This document shows positions 1 through 6,784 of a DNA stretch of 39,000 nt, piece after piece. Source of the stretch: Nanobdellota archaeon. Its GTDB lineage: Archaea > Nanobdellota > Nanobdellia > Woesearchaeales > JACPBV01. The stretch covers positions 1 to 39,000 of the forward strand of contig JAHJAV010000107.1 of the NCBI GenBank assembly GCA_018813685.1. Direction: 5' to 3'. The translations under genes were made by a program, and so were the position numbers. The notes under the pieces are model-generated. The model worked only from the letters and a program-made list of their open reading frames with translations, was not told the origin of the DNA and did not search any database. Every line of letters begins with the position of its first letter. Positions within the stretch are counted from its first letter, which is position 1.

Positions 1-2
1 CT

Positions 3-215
3 ATTCTTGTGGCTTATACTCAACTAATCTTGATGAAAGAGGATAGGCTTCTAAAGCCGCTAAATAGGATTCTTGAGACGATAGGTGATGGGTGCAGGTA
101 TCTAAGATTAATTGCCCTTAAGGGCGCTTTCTGGCTGAAGCAGAAAGCAAAAGATATCATGAAATTTAAGAAAATACTCAACGAACAGGTCTTTGTCAAA
201 AACGCAAAAGTCTAG
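3..215 (+). CDS. C-terminal end of an unidentified protein (partial, runs in from left edge)
   Basis: The reading frame is open to the left edge of the window and stops with TAG before the ArsR promoter, so this is probably the tail of a longer gene. The ORF track begins it at an internal GTG, but the codons upstream remain open. The visible part is basic, with Leu/Ile/Lys-rich helical character (LNRILETIG, KQKAKDIMKFKKIL). I do not recognise the family. The codon usage resembles the neighbours. Confidence 0.5.
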   Translation: MLVAYTQLILMKEDRLLKPLNRILETIGDGCRYLRLIALKGAFWLKQKAKDIMKFKKILNEQVFVKNAKV

Positions 216-226
216 TAAACACAACC

Positions 227-235
227 TTTATATAC
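227..235 (+). promoter_or_regulatory. TATA box of the ArsR-iscS-iscU operon
   Basis: The sequence CTTTATATA lies about 25 nt upstream of the ArsR ATG. This is the archaeal TATA spacing expected for a leaderless or nearly leaderless transcript. Confidence 0.6.
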
Positions 236-237
236 TA

Positions 238-259
238 CATATGAATTCTATATCATATG
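238..259. promoter_or_regulatory. Inverted repeat over the ArsR start site, candidate operator
   Basis: The arms CATATGA and TCATATG are perfect 7-bp inverted repeats separated by 8 nt. The right arm contains the ArsR start codon, and the site lies just downstream of the TATA box where transcription should start. That is a classical position for autorepression by a dimeric winged-helix protein. Binding by the adjacent ArsR protein is inference. Confidence 0.5.
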
Positions 260-556
260 AAATGTAAATCATATAACTTGTTTTTCGAAACATTCAGCAA
301 TAAGACTAGGATGCATATCATAGAATCCCTCATAGAAGGCCCAAAATCAGTAACAGAGATCTGCAGCATAACAGGTGAAGAACAAAGCCAGATAAGCCAT
401 AACTTAAGGAAACTTATGGAATGCCATTTCATCGATGTCGAAAGAAAAGGCAAACAAAGAATATACTCCTTAAACAAAGATACAATAATCCCTATCCTAA
501 AATTAGTAGAAACTCACGTTCATAAATATTGTAATAAGGAGTGTGGTAAAAAATGA
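257..556 (+). CDS. ArsR-family winged-helix regulator heading the isc operon
   Basis: This 99-residue protein has the size and layout of ArsR/SmtB repressors. The helix-turn-helix covers about residues 30-55 (SVTEICSITG...QSQISHNLRKL) and is followed by a beta wing (VERKGKQRIYSL). It carries cysteines at 3, 36, 56, 92 and 96. The C-terminus has a His-x-His-x2-Cys-x3-Cys cluster (HVHKYCNKEC) that could bind a metal or an Fe-S cluster. The stop codon overlaps the iscS start (ATGA), so it is co-transcribed with iscS and iscU. It probably senses metal, cluster or thiol status and plays the role IscR plays in bacteria. The family assignment is firm; the ligand is unknown. Confidence 0.85.
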   Translation: MKCKSYNLFFETFSNKTRMHIIESLIEGPKSVTEICSITGEEQSQISHNLRKLMECHFIDVERKGKQRIYSLNKDTIIPILKLVETHVHKYCNKECGKK

Positions 557-1809
557 AACTTTCGAACGATAGTGGGGAAGGTTTAGAAAATTCAAAGAAT
601 TTTCAAAAAATCTACTTAGACAACAGCGCAACAACCATGGTTGACAAAGAAGTAGCTAAAGCCATGCAGCCTTACTTCACAAAAATCTACGGAAATGCAT
701 CTTCTCTCCATCAATTCGGCCAGGAAGCAAAAAGAGCCCTAGAACAAAGCAGAGAGATCATAGCTAAAAGCATAAACGCAGATCCAAAAGAAATAATATT
801 TACAAGTGGAGGAACAGAATCAGACAACTTAGCTATAAAGGGAATAGCCTACGCTAACAAAGAAAAAGGGAATCATATAATCACTACAAAAATAGAGCAT
901 CACGCAGTTGAACATACTTGCAAATCATTAGAAAAAGAAGGATTCAAAATAACATACCTTGACGTAGATAAAGAAGGATTCATAAATCCGGATCAATTAA
1001 AAAAAGAGATAACAGATAAAACAATATTAGTTACCATCATCCATGGAAACAACGAAATAGGGGCAATACAAGACATAGAACCAATAGGAACCATTTGTAA
1101 AGAACATAACATCCCCCTCCACATAGATGCAGTCCAGTCATTCACAAAGACAGAGATAGATGTAAAAAAACAAAACATAACCTTATCATCATTCTCAGCC
1201 CATAAGCTCCACGGTCCAAAAGGGATAGGTGCCTTATACATAAAAAAAGGAACTAAACTGAATAAACTGATAGAAGGCGGAGCTCATGAATTTAACTTAA
1301 GGCCTGGAACAGAAAACATTCCAGGAATAGTTGGCTTTGCAAAAGCAGTTGAGATAGCAAAACAAGAAGACTGTAAAAAAATAGCAGAATTAAGAGACTA
1401 CTTCATAGAAAAAGTCCTAAAAGAAATCCCAGAAACAAAGCTTAATGGCCCAACAAAAGATAGGCTCTGCAACAACATAAACATAACCTTCAAATTCATA
1501 GAAGGAGAAGCGTTATTGATAAAATTAGACGATAAAGGTATTGCAGTTTCAACAGGTTCAGCCTGCTCATCTAAAGATTTAAGGCCATCACACGTTTTAA
1601 CAGCTATTGGCCTTCATCCAGCAGTAGCCCACGGCTCGATAAGATTCACATTATCCAAATATACAACAAAAGAAGAGCTGGATTACACTTTAACTCATCT
1701 AAAAAAAGCCGTAAAAGAATTAAGAGAGCTAAGCCCATTATGGGGTCAGTCAGAAGAAGAGCTTACAAAAGCAGCATATGAAGATGATCATGAACACGAA
1801 GGTGAATAA
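553..1809 (+). CDS. iscS: Cysteine desulfurase (IscS/NifS)
   Basis: This PLP enzyme takes sulfur from cysteine as a persulfide and hands it to Fe-S scaffolds and tRNA thiolation enzymes. The N-terminal core motif YLDNSATT is at about residues 21-28. The PLP lysine is K218 in SFSAHKLHGPKG, and the catalytic cysteine is C338 in STGSACSS, followed by KDLRPSHVL. At 418 residues it is slightly longer than bacterial IscS, with an acidic His-containing tail (DDHEHEGE). It overlaps the ArsR gene by 4 nt and lies 52 nt before iscU. A GGAG about 10 nt upstream can serve as ribosome binding site. It is the expected sulfur donor for the intein-containing IscU downstream. Confidence 0.95.
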   Translation: MKLSNDSGEGLENSKNFQKIYLDNSATTMVDKEVAKAMQPYFTKIYGNASSLHQFGQEAKRALEQSREIIAKSINADPKEIIFTSGGTESDNLAIKGIAYANKEKGNHIITTKIEHHAVEHTCKSLEKEGFKITYLDVDKEGFINPDQLKKEITDKTILVTIIHGNNEIGAIQDIEPIGTICKEHNIPLHIDAVQSFTKTEIDVKKQNITLSSFSAHKLHGPKGIGALYIKKGTKLNKLIEGGAHEFNLRPGTENIPGIVGFAKAVEIAKQEDCKKIAELRDYFIEKVLKEIPETKLNGPTKDRLCNNINITFKFIEGEALLIKLDDKGIAVSTGSACSSKDLRPSHVLTAIGLHPAVAHGSIRFTLSKYTTKEELDYTLTHLKKAVKELRELSPLWGQSEEELTKAAYEDDHEHEGE

Positions 1810-1839
1810 AAATGCAAAAAAATCAAGATTTTAAGCATA

Positions 1840-1860
1840 AAAAATCACGGGGTGATTTTT
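1840..1860 (+). promoter_or_regulatory. Perfect hairpin occluding the iscU ribosome binding site
   Basis: AAAAATCAC and GTGATTTTT form a perfect 9-bp stem with a 3-nt G loop. The right arm contains GGTGA, the Shine-Dalgarno sequence, only 6 nt before the iscU ATG at 1862. A second short repeat (AAAATC-AA-GATTTT, 1819-1832) lies just upstream. Its AAAATCA could pair alternatively with TGATTTT. The structure is seen in the sequence; a role in translational control is inference. Confidence 0.55.
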
Positions 1861-1861
1861 A

Positions 1862-3391
1862 ATGTATTCAGAAAAAGTAATGGAACACTTCAAGAACCCT
1901 CATAATCTTCGAGAGATAAAAGACGCAGATGGTATAGGGAAGATAGGTAATCCTACATGTTTATTGCCCTCTGAAAAATTACACAAAAATTCAGAGTGTA
2001 TTGCAATATCTAGGCTAAAGAAAAATAAAATGGTTCTTAGCCATACAGGGAATTATGAGAAAGTCATTGAAGCATATTCTAGGAAATATAATGGAGAAAT
2101 TATACGGCTGAAGAATAAGATTGGAAGCGTAAACATAACTCCGGAACATCTGGTATATTCTATAAAAGTTCCTAAAGGGGACATGTTTAAAAGAAATTTT
2201 GGAAAAAAAACATTAACACCTACTTGGCATCATGCTCAAGATTTGAAAAAGGGCGATATAGTATTATACCCAATTTTAAAAAAAGAGGAAGATATCAAAT
2301 TTTTGGAAATAGATACCCCTAAGCCGAAATATGATTTTAGAAGTAAAAATATTCATAAAAAAGTAAAATTGGATTCAGATTTGCTAAGATTGTTTGGCTA
2401 TTTTCTTTCCGAAGGAAATATTCAAGAAAAGCCGTCTAAAACATATATTTCATTTAGCTTGAACTTAAATGAAAAAAATATATCTGATGATATACACCAT
2501 ATCTCAACTAAATTATTTAATATTGAAGTTAAAATTAAAGAAATTCCAAAAAGAAAGACAATGAGGGTCTACTTATACAATGCTCAATTAGCAAGATGGT
2601 TCAAAAGTTTATTTGGAAATGGGGCTGAAAATAAAAAACTTCCAGATTTCATTATGCGCCTCCCAACAGAAAAGCAGAAGGCATTAATTTTTGGTCTTTG
2701 GAAAGGGGATGGATACGTAAACATAGATAGGCATGGGCCAAGGGCAGGTTATGCTACAATTTCATATCAATTAGCCCAACAGATTAAGATGTTATTGTTA
2801 AGGCAGAATATTGTCCCTTCAATCTATGCAGAAAGAGCTAAGAAAATTAATGGAGTTAGCCATAAAAAAGCGTATAGGATACACATTGGGCAAAGAGAGT
2901 CCTTAAAAAGATTATGTAGGATATTAAATGTAAAATATAACCCAACCTCTTATGAGTCGATTAGATCATGGTTTGACAAAAACTTCCTTTACACCCCAAT
3001 AACCAACAAGGAAATCTTTAAATATGATGGAATCGTCAATAATCTTGAAGTAGCCAATACTCACTCTTTTGTTTCAGAATCCTTTTGCCTTCATAATTGC
3101 GGCGATGTTATGTGGGTTTATATCAAAGTAGAAAAGAACAAAGAAGGCAAGGAATACATAAAAGACATCGGTGTAAAGACCTTTGGCTGTGTTGCAGCTA
3201 TAGCCACATCCAGCATGATTACTGAATTAGCTAAAGGCAAAACTCTAGAGGAAGCAAAGAAAATAACTAGAGACGACATAAAAGACGCTTTAGATGGCCT
3301 CCCACTAATAAAAGTCCATTGTTCAAATTTATCAGCAGATGGCTTAAAGAAAGCAATAGAGGATTACGAAACCAAGAAAGGTAAAAGATGA
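1862..3391 (+). CDS. iscU: Fe-S scaffold protein IscU interrupted by an intein
   Basis: The 509-residue ORF encodes a 129-residue IscU after removal of an in-frame intein (residues 33-412). The N-extein ends GKIGNPT and the C-extein begins CGDVMWVYIKV. Joined, they give the canonical GNPTCGDVM scaffold motif. All cluster ligands are present in spliced numbering: C33, D35, C63 (KTFGC), H106 and C107 (KVHCS). Spliced length matches bacterial IscU (about 128). IscU assembles [2Fe-2S]/[4Fe-4S] clusters with sulfur from IscS. The gene ends with ATGA, overlapping a 15-codon ORF. Because the intein sits at a catalytic cysteine, no functional scaffold can form without splicing. Confidence 0.95.
   Translation: MYSEKVMEHFKNPHNLREIKDADGIGKIGNPTCLLPSEKLHKNSECIAISRLKKNKMVLSHTGNYEKVIEAYSRKYNGEIIRLKNKIGSVNITPEHLVYSIKVPKGDMFKRNFGKKTLTPTWHHAQDLKKGDIVLYPILKKEEDIKFLEIDTPKPKYDFRSKNIHKKVKLDSDLLRLFGYFLSEGNIQEKPSKTYISFSLNLNEKNISDDIHHISTKLFNIEVKIKEIPKRKTMRVYLYNAQLARWFKSLFGNGAENKKLPDFIMRLPTEKQKALIFGLWKGDGYVNIDRHGPRAGYATISYQLAQQIKMLLLRQNIVPSIYAERAKKINGVSHKKAYRIHIGQRESLKRLCRILNVKYNPTSYESIRSWFDKNFLYTPITNKEIFKYDGIVNNLEVANTHSFVSESFCLHNCGDVMWVYIKVEKNKEGKEYIKDIGVKTFGCVAAIATSSMITELAKGKTLEEAKKITRDDIKDALDGLPLIKVHCSNLSADGLKKAIEDYETKKGKR
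1958..3097 (+). mobile_element. Intein with LAGLIDADG homing endonuclease, inserted at the IscU ligand cysteine
   Basis: The intein is 380 residues. Block A starts at C33 (CLLPSEKLHKN). Block B is NITPEHLVY with the TxxH motif (T93, H96). Two LAGLIDADG helices are visible: LLRLFGYFLSEGN (about 174-186) and ALIFGLWKGDGYV (about 274-286). Block F is NNLEVANTHSFV. Block G ends SFCLHN, with the usual penultimate His and terminal Asn, followed by +1 Cys of the C-extein. All splicing residues are intact and the endonuclease acidic residues (E184, D283) are present, so both activities look functional. The intein carries an extra Cys four residues from its end. The boundaries are exact because the IscU motif is restored. 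Confidence 0.93.
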
Positions 3392-3435
3392 ACCCATATC
3401 AGATATTACCTAAAAAAGAAGTTTTAGAAATTTAA
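3388..3435 (+). CDS. 15-codon ORF overlapping the iscU stop, possibly a gene remnant
   Basis: An ATG overlaps the iscU stop as ATGA and opens MNPYQILPKKEVLEI before TAA. The coupling resembles that of a real downstream gene, but the frame ends just before the repeat-rich stretch. It may be the start of a gene lost to an insertion or rearrangement, or chance. I cannot assign a family. Confidence 0.25.
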   Translation: MNPYQILPKKEVLEI

Positions 3436-3438
3436 ATG

Positions 3439-3495
3439 GTGGGACACTGGATTCACTTATCCAGAAAGTCTGACATAATATCAGATTGTGTCCAC
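3439..3495 (+). ncRNA. Candidate three-way-junction structure / complex terminator after iscU
   Basis: GTG(G)GACAC pairs with GTGTCCAC (one bulge) and encloses two hairpins: TGGAT/ATCCA with a 6-nt loop and TCTGA/TCAGA with a 7-nt loop. A pyrimidine-rich run (TTCTTTTCTCACTTTTC) follows. It may be a terminator, an element end or an RNA. The evidence is pairing read by eye in a single copy. Confidence 0.35.
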
Positions 3496-3756
3496 GTAAG
3501 AAATTCTTTTCTCACTTTTCTCACCTCCATAATAATAAAGAGGAACAATATACAATAATGGACTTCTGTTTATAAGGCTTTTGGAATTACTTTGCAATTT
3601 CAAAGCTTAGAAAATCTACAGGTTTCATATTGCTATTGTGTAATTTACTGGGATAAACTGAGAAATTATCAATAATGCTCTTTTATCTGAAGAAGCAGTG
3701 CTTCATTATGGCAAAAACAAAAGGGACACATTACGTGGACTATAAAAATAAGATAA

Positions 3757-3766
3757 TTTTATAAAT
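3757..3766 (+). promoter_or_regulatory. TATA box for the ZIP transporter gene
   Basis: TTTTATAAAT lies 25-34 nt upstream of the ATG at 3791. This fits an archaeal promoter with little or no leader. Confidence 0.55.
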
Positions 3767-3790
3767 CACTGCAATAACCTCATCTATACG

Positions 3791-4534
3791 ATGCACCTAT
3801 TACTCATTATAATCCTAGCAACCTTTATAGACAGCTTGACCGGGCTTGCAGGTATATTCACCTTATGGATGAAGCCTAAGCTATTCAAAAAGATATTGAT
3901 GAGTTTAGTCGCATTCTCAACAGGCGCTTTATTAAGCGGAGCCTTTTTCCATCTAATCCCTGAATCATTGGATAAACTAACTCCAATAGCTGCATTTACC
4001 TATGTAATGATAGGATTTGCTACCTTCTTCTTGATAGAAAGATTCTTACACTGGCATCACTGTCACGACGGCAAATGTGATGTCCATCCTGTAAGTTATC
4101 TGATCTTAGTTGGAGACGGAATCCATAATATAATAGATGGAATAATTATAGGGGTAAGCTTTTTTGTTAGTATCCCGTTTGGCATAATCACAACACTTCT
4201 TATCATAGGCCACGAAGTTCCACAGGAACTCGGCAATTTTGGTGTTTTAGTCTACAGCGGATGGACCAAGAAAAAATCATTGATTTACAATCTAATTGCT
4301 CAATCCACATGCATTCTTGGAGGCATAATAAGCTACTTCCTATCTACCTCTATTGAAGGTATAGTTCCATTTATCCTCCCATTTGCAGCAGGTGGCTTTA
4401 TCTATATAGCAGCATCTGACTTAGTTCCAGAGCTGCACAAAGAACCTGACCTTAAAAAATCTCTAATATCTTTTAGCTTTTTCATAATCGGCATATTATT
4501 CATGCTCGCAATAAAATTCATAGCAGAAGGCTGA
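3791..4534 (+). CDS. ZIP-family divalent metal transporter
   Basis: This 247-residue polytopic membrane protein should import Zn, Fe or a similar divalent metal. Family motifs are all visible: HLIPES in an early helix, GDGIHNIIDG (the HNxxD metal site of TM4), GHEVPQELGNFG (the HExPxELG site of TM5) and ASDLVPELHKE near the end. A short His/Cys-rich loop (HWHHCHDGKCDVH) precedes TM4 and could bind metal. It has seven to eight predicted helices and full family length. It is monocistronic, with its own TATA box. Proximity to the isc operon would suit iron supply, but the metal cannot be read from the sequence. Confidence 0.92.
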   Translation: MHLLLIIILATFIDSLTGLAGIFTLWMKPKLFKKILMSLVAFSTGALLSGAFFHLIPESLDKLTPIAAFTYVMIGFATFFLIERFLHWHHCHDGKCDVHPVSYLILVGDGIHNIIDGIIIGVSFFVSIPFGIITTLLIIGHEVPQELGNFGVLVYSGWTKKKSLIYNLIAQSTCILGGIISYFLSTSIEGIVPFILPFAAGGFIYIAASDLVPELHKEPDLKKSLISFSFFIIGILFMLAIKFIAEG

Positions 4535-4544
4535 TTCAATCAGA

Positions 4545-4801
4545 TTAGCCATAGGCCATCTTTAGAACTAAAACACTGCCTACAATAACTAAAGTGATAG
4601 TGTTTGTGCAAACATCAAAGGCAAATCCTTAATAAGAATTCCATAAGCTAGCCATAATGAACTCCCTACACAGTTTAATATATACATCCATAACGAAATA
4701 TCTTTAGTTTCTTTAAGCTTCCAGCTTTTGATCAGCTGAGGCAATCCTGCAACAGTTGTAAATGTAGCAGCAGTTAATCCCGAGATAACAATTGGATCCA
4801 T
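4545..4801 (-). pseudogene. SemiSWEET (PQ-loop) sugar transporter with a C-terminal frameshift
   Basis: The ORF opens with a PQ-loop repeat (GLPQLIKSWKLKETKDISLWMY) and helix 2/3 sequence (SSLWLAYGILIKDLPLMFA), typical of SemiSWEETs of 85-90 residues. It then stops early at 70 residues (QTLSL). In another frame the sequence continues as NTITLVIVGSVLVLK, the expected end of helix 3, and stops at 4545. A single indel near 4604-4610 would restore an 84-residue protein. It could be a decayed gene, a sequencing or assembly error, or (less likely) recoding. The gene is convergent with the ZIP gene, 10 nt from its stop. Confidence 0.75.
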
Positions 4802-4822
4802 AGTGCCGATTAATCTCTTGTC

Positions 4823-4835
4823 TTATTTAAATACA
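4823..4835 (-). promoter_or_regulatory. TATA box for the SemiSWEET gene
   Basis: TTATTTAAATAC, read on either strand as a TATA-like palindrome, is centred about 27 nt upstream of the minus-strand ATG at 4801. On the plus strand CTTTAAAAA (4853-4861) serves the tRNA thiolase gene in the same way. Confidence 0.5.
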
Positions 4836-4884
4836 TTTGTTTTTAGAGTAATCTTTAAAAACAAACATCATTTCTTAACAGCTT

Positions 4885-5796
4885 ATGAAAGATAATTCAA
4901 TCTACACATTGCAGGCAGGGGAAAAGCTCAACAAGGCAAAATTCCTTGAATACTTTGAGAAAAAAGTACGTAAGACTATACGAACAAATAACCTCATAGG
5001 CAAAAAGGACAAGATCCTAGTAGCTTGCTCAGGGGGCAAAGATTCAACAACTGTTTTGTACCTATTAAACAAGATAACAAAAGAAAACAAACAAATAAAT
5101 GTAGAAGCAATCCACATAGACCCCTCAATAGGAACCTACAGCGAGATAAACAAAAAGAACTTAATAAGATTCTGCAAAGAGCAAAAAATAAAACTTCACT
5201 TATCTTCTTTTAGGGAAGAATTCAGCTATTCTCTGTGTTACATTAAATCATTGCTTCAAAAGAAAGGGATTAAATGGAAATCATGCACAATCTGCGGAAT
5301 CTTAAGAAGATACATATTAAACAAAAAAGCAAAGCAATTAAAAGCAACTAAGCTGGTAACAGGCCATAACTTAGATGATGAAGCCCAAAATATAATAATG
5401 AACATATTCCAGAATCACGTCGAAATCTTGCCTAGGTTAGGCCCAATTACAGGATTAAAAGAGCAAAAAGGATTTATTCCAAGAATAAAGCCATTATATT
5501 TCTGCACAGAAGAAGAAACAAGACTCTACTCAAAACTAAATAATTTCCCAGTAAAATACGAAAAATGCCCCTGCAGAGAAGAAGCATACAGGAAAGAGAT
5601 TGCAGATATGCTCAACCAATTCGAAAAACACCACAAAGCCACAAAAACAGGAATTATACAATCATTCCTAAAAATACTTCCAACATTAAAAAAAGCAGAC
5701 AAGGGAAAAGCTTCTATATGCAAGAAATGTAAAGAACCTAGTTCAGGAAATATCTGTAACACTTGTAAGATTGTAGAATTACTCAAATCTTCTTAA
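4885..5796 (+). CDS. TtuA/Ncs6-family tRNA 2-thiolation ATP pyrophosphatase
   Basis: This enzyme activates a tRNA uridine by adenylation and replaces oxygen with sulfur. The PP-loop ILVACSGGKDS is at residues 44-54. C134-x2-C137 (SCTICG) plus a cysteine in the CPC at 228-230 match the Fe-S ligand set of TtuA-type enzymes. GHNLDDEAQNI is at about 160-170. A C-terminal zinc ribbon (C279-x2-C282, C291-x2-C294) is intact. The N-terminal zinc ribbon usual in the family is missing: the protein starts directly before the PP-loop domain. U34 versus U54 specificity is undecided. Its 3' end overlaps convergent metF by 14 nt. IscS could provide sulfur. Confidence 0.85.
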   Translation: MKDNSIYTLQAGEKLNKAKFLEYFEKKVRKTIRTNNLIGKKDKILVACSGGKDSTTVLYLLNKITKENKQINVEAIHIDPSIGTYSEINKKNLIRFCKEQKIKLHLSSFREEFSYSLCYIKSLLQKKGIKWKSCTICGILRRYILNKKAKQLKATKLVTGHNLDDEAQNIIMNIFQNHVEILPRLGPITGLKEQKGFIPRIKPLYFCTEEETRLYSKLNNFPVKYEKCPCREEAYRKEIADMLNQFEKHHKATKTGIIQSFLKILPTLKKADKGKASICKKCKEPSSGNICNTCKIVELLKSS

Positions 5797-6679
5797 CCAG
5801 TTCTTCAACTATTTCAACATCATTCAGCACAAACAGATGAACTCCTGGAGAACCATACTCCTTCAACTTGCTAATCATAGAAACAGTATACTTAATCCCA
5901 AACTCATGAGCTGATTTATCATCTGAATCATCTTTAAGCCCTTCTTTCAGTTCATCAGCAACTTTTAATCCAAAAAACTTCTCAACACTTTCAGCCTGTT
6001 TGTAATTAACTAAAGGACGAATACCAGGGATTACAGGTAATTTAATCCCATTCTTACGAAGATTCTCAACATAATTTTTATATTCTTCAAAAGAAAAGAT
6101 CATCTGTGTAATAATCACTTCAGCTCCAACTTCAATCTTAGCTTTTATATGCTTAACCTCTTCCTCAACAGGATCCTCAGGATGCCCTGCTACTATAACG
6201 CAAAAATTAGTCTTAACTCCTTCTCTAAAATCACCTTTATCTATATTTTTACGTGGAATATACCGCCCTTTATTCAGATCAGATATCTGCTTAACAAGCA
6301 GATAAGCATACTTATAATCTCCATCCCACTTCTCGTCTTTAGCGCCAGCAGGAGGATCTCCGCGCAAAGCAAGAACATTGTTTATATCGAAATAATATAG
6401 GTCCATAATATCATTCTCAATCTCTGCTTTTGTTCTCTCTCTACATACAAAATGAGATATAGGTATTATTCCATTCTCTTTCGCAAACACAGATATAGGC
6501 AAAGTCCCTCCGCGAAGGCTCCCACCAGCTCCTTTTGTGATACTCACAAAATCAACCTTCCCCTTAAGGCTTTTAATCTTGCCAAGAATTTCTTCCTTTC
6601 CCTCACCATTTCTAGGCGGAACTAACTCTACAGAAATCGTAAACTTCTTCTCTTTCAGTATATCAGTTATTTTTTTCAT
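5783..6679 (-). CDS. metF: Methylenetetrahydrofolate reductase (MetF)
   Basis: This flavoprotein reduces 5,10-methylene-THF to 5-methyl-THF, the methyl donor for MetH. The TIM-barrel protein has 298 residues, close to E. coli MetF (296). The N-terminus has SVELVPPRNGEGKEE (catalytic Glu in the SxE region). NVLALRGDPPAG and IITQMIFSFEEYKNYV are diagnostic, as is VPVIPGIRP-like LPVIPGIRPLVNY. It lies downstream of metH on the same strand, about 105 nt apart, with TATA-like sequences (TTTATAAAC) between them, so it may have its own promoter. MetF is typically bacterial and fits the acquired metH next to it. Confidence 0.93.
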   Translation of the reverse strand: MKKITDILKEKKFTISVELVPPRNGEGKEEILGKIKSLKGKVDFVSITKGAGGSLRGGTLPISVFAKENGIIPISHFVCRERTKAEIENDIMDLYYFDINNVLALRGDPPAGAKDEKWDGDYKYAYLLVKQISDLNKGRYIPRKNIDKGDFREGVKTNFCVIVAGHPEDPVEEEVKHIKAKIEVGAEVIITQMIFSFEEYKNYVENLRKNGIKLPVIPGIRPLVNYKQAESVEKFFGLKVADELKEGLKDDSDDKSAHEFGIKYTVSMISKLKEYGSPGVHLFVLNDVEIVEELVKKI

Positions 6680-6784
6680 TGTTAATAAATTATGGAATAA
6701 TTTACTTAACTAGGAAAAATTTTTAATTGTTTATAAAGTTTATAACTTTACTAAACTCAAGAAGATTTCACTATCTTAATAAAT

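Larger units (their letters stand above)
3392..3790. other. Repeat-rich non-coding region between iscU and the ZIP gene
   Basis: About 400 nt without a credible full-length gene. It holds a predicted three-way-junction fold (3439-3495), 10-bp inverted ends GTCCACGTAA (3490-3499) and TTACGTGGAC (3731-3740) bounding 251 nt, two GGGACAC direct copies (3441, 3723), and a GAAGCA-G-TGCTTC hairpin (3692-3704). A pyrimidine-rich run follows the first fold. It could be a decayed non-autonomous element or a structured RNA; no target duplication is apparent. Confidence 0.45.

Noticed and set aside
3605-3624. TTAGAAAATCTACAGG, resembling the MITE end sequence
   Set aside because: The match with GGCTCTGTAGAAAAT is short, and the order of bases does not match a full terminal repeat. 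Chance similarity in AT-rich DNA is likely.
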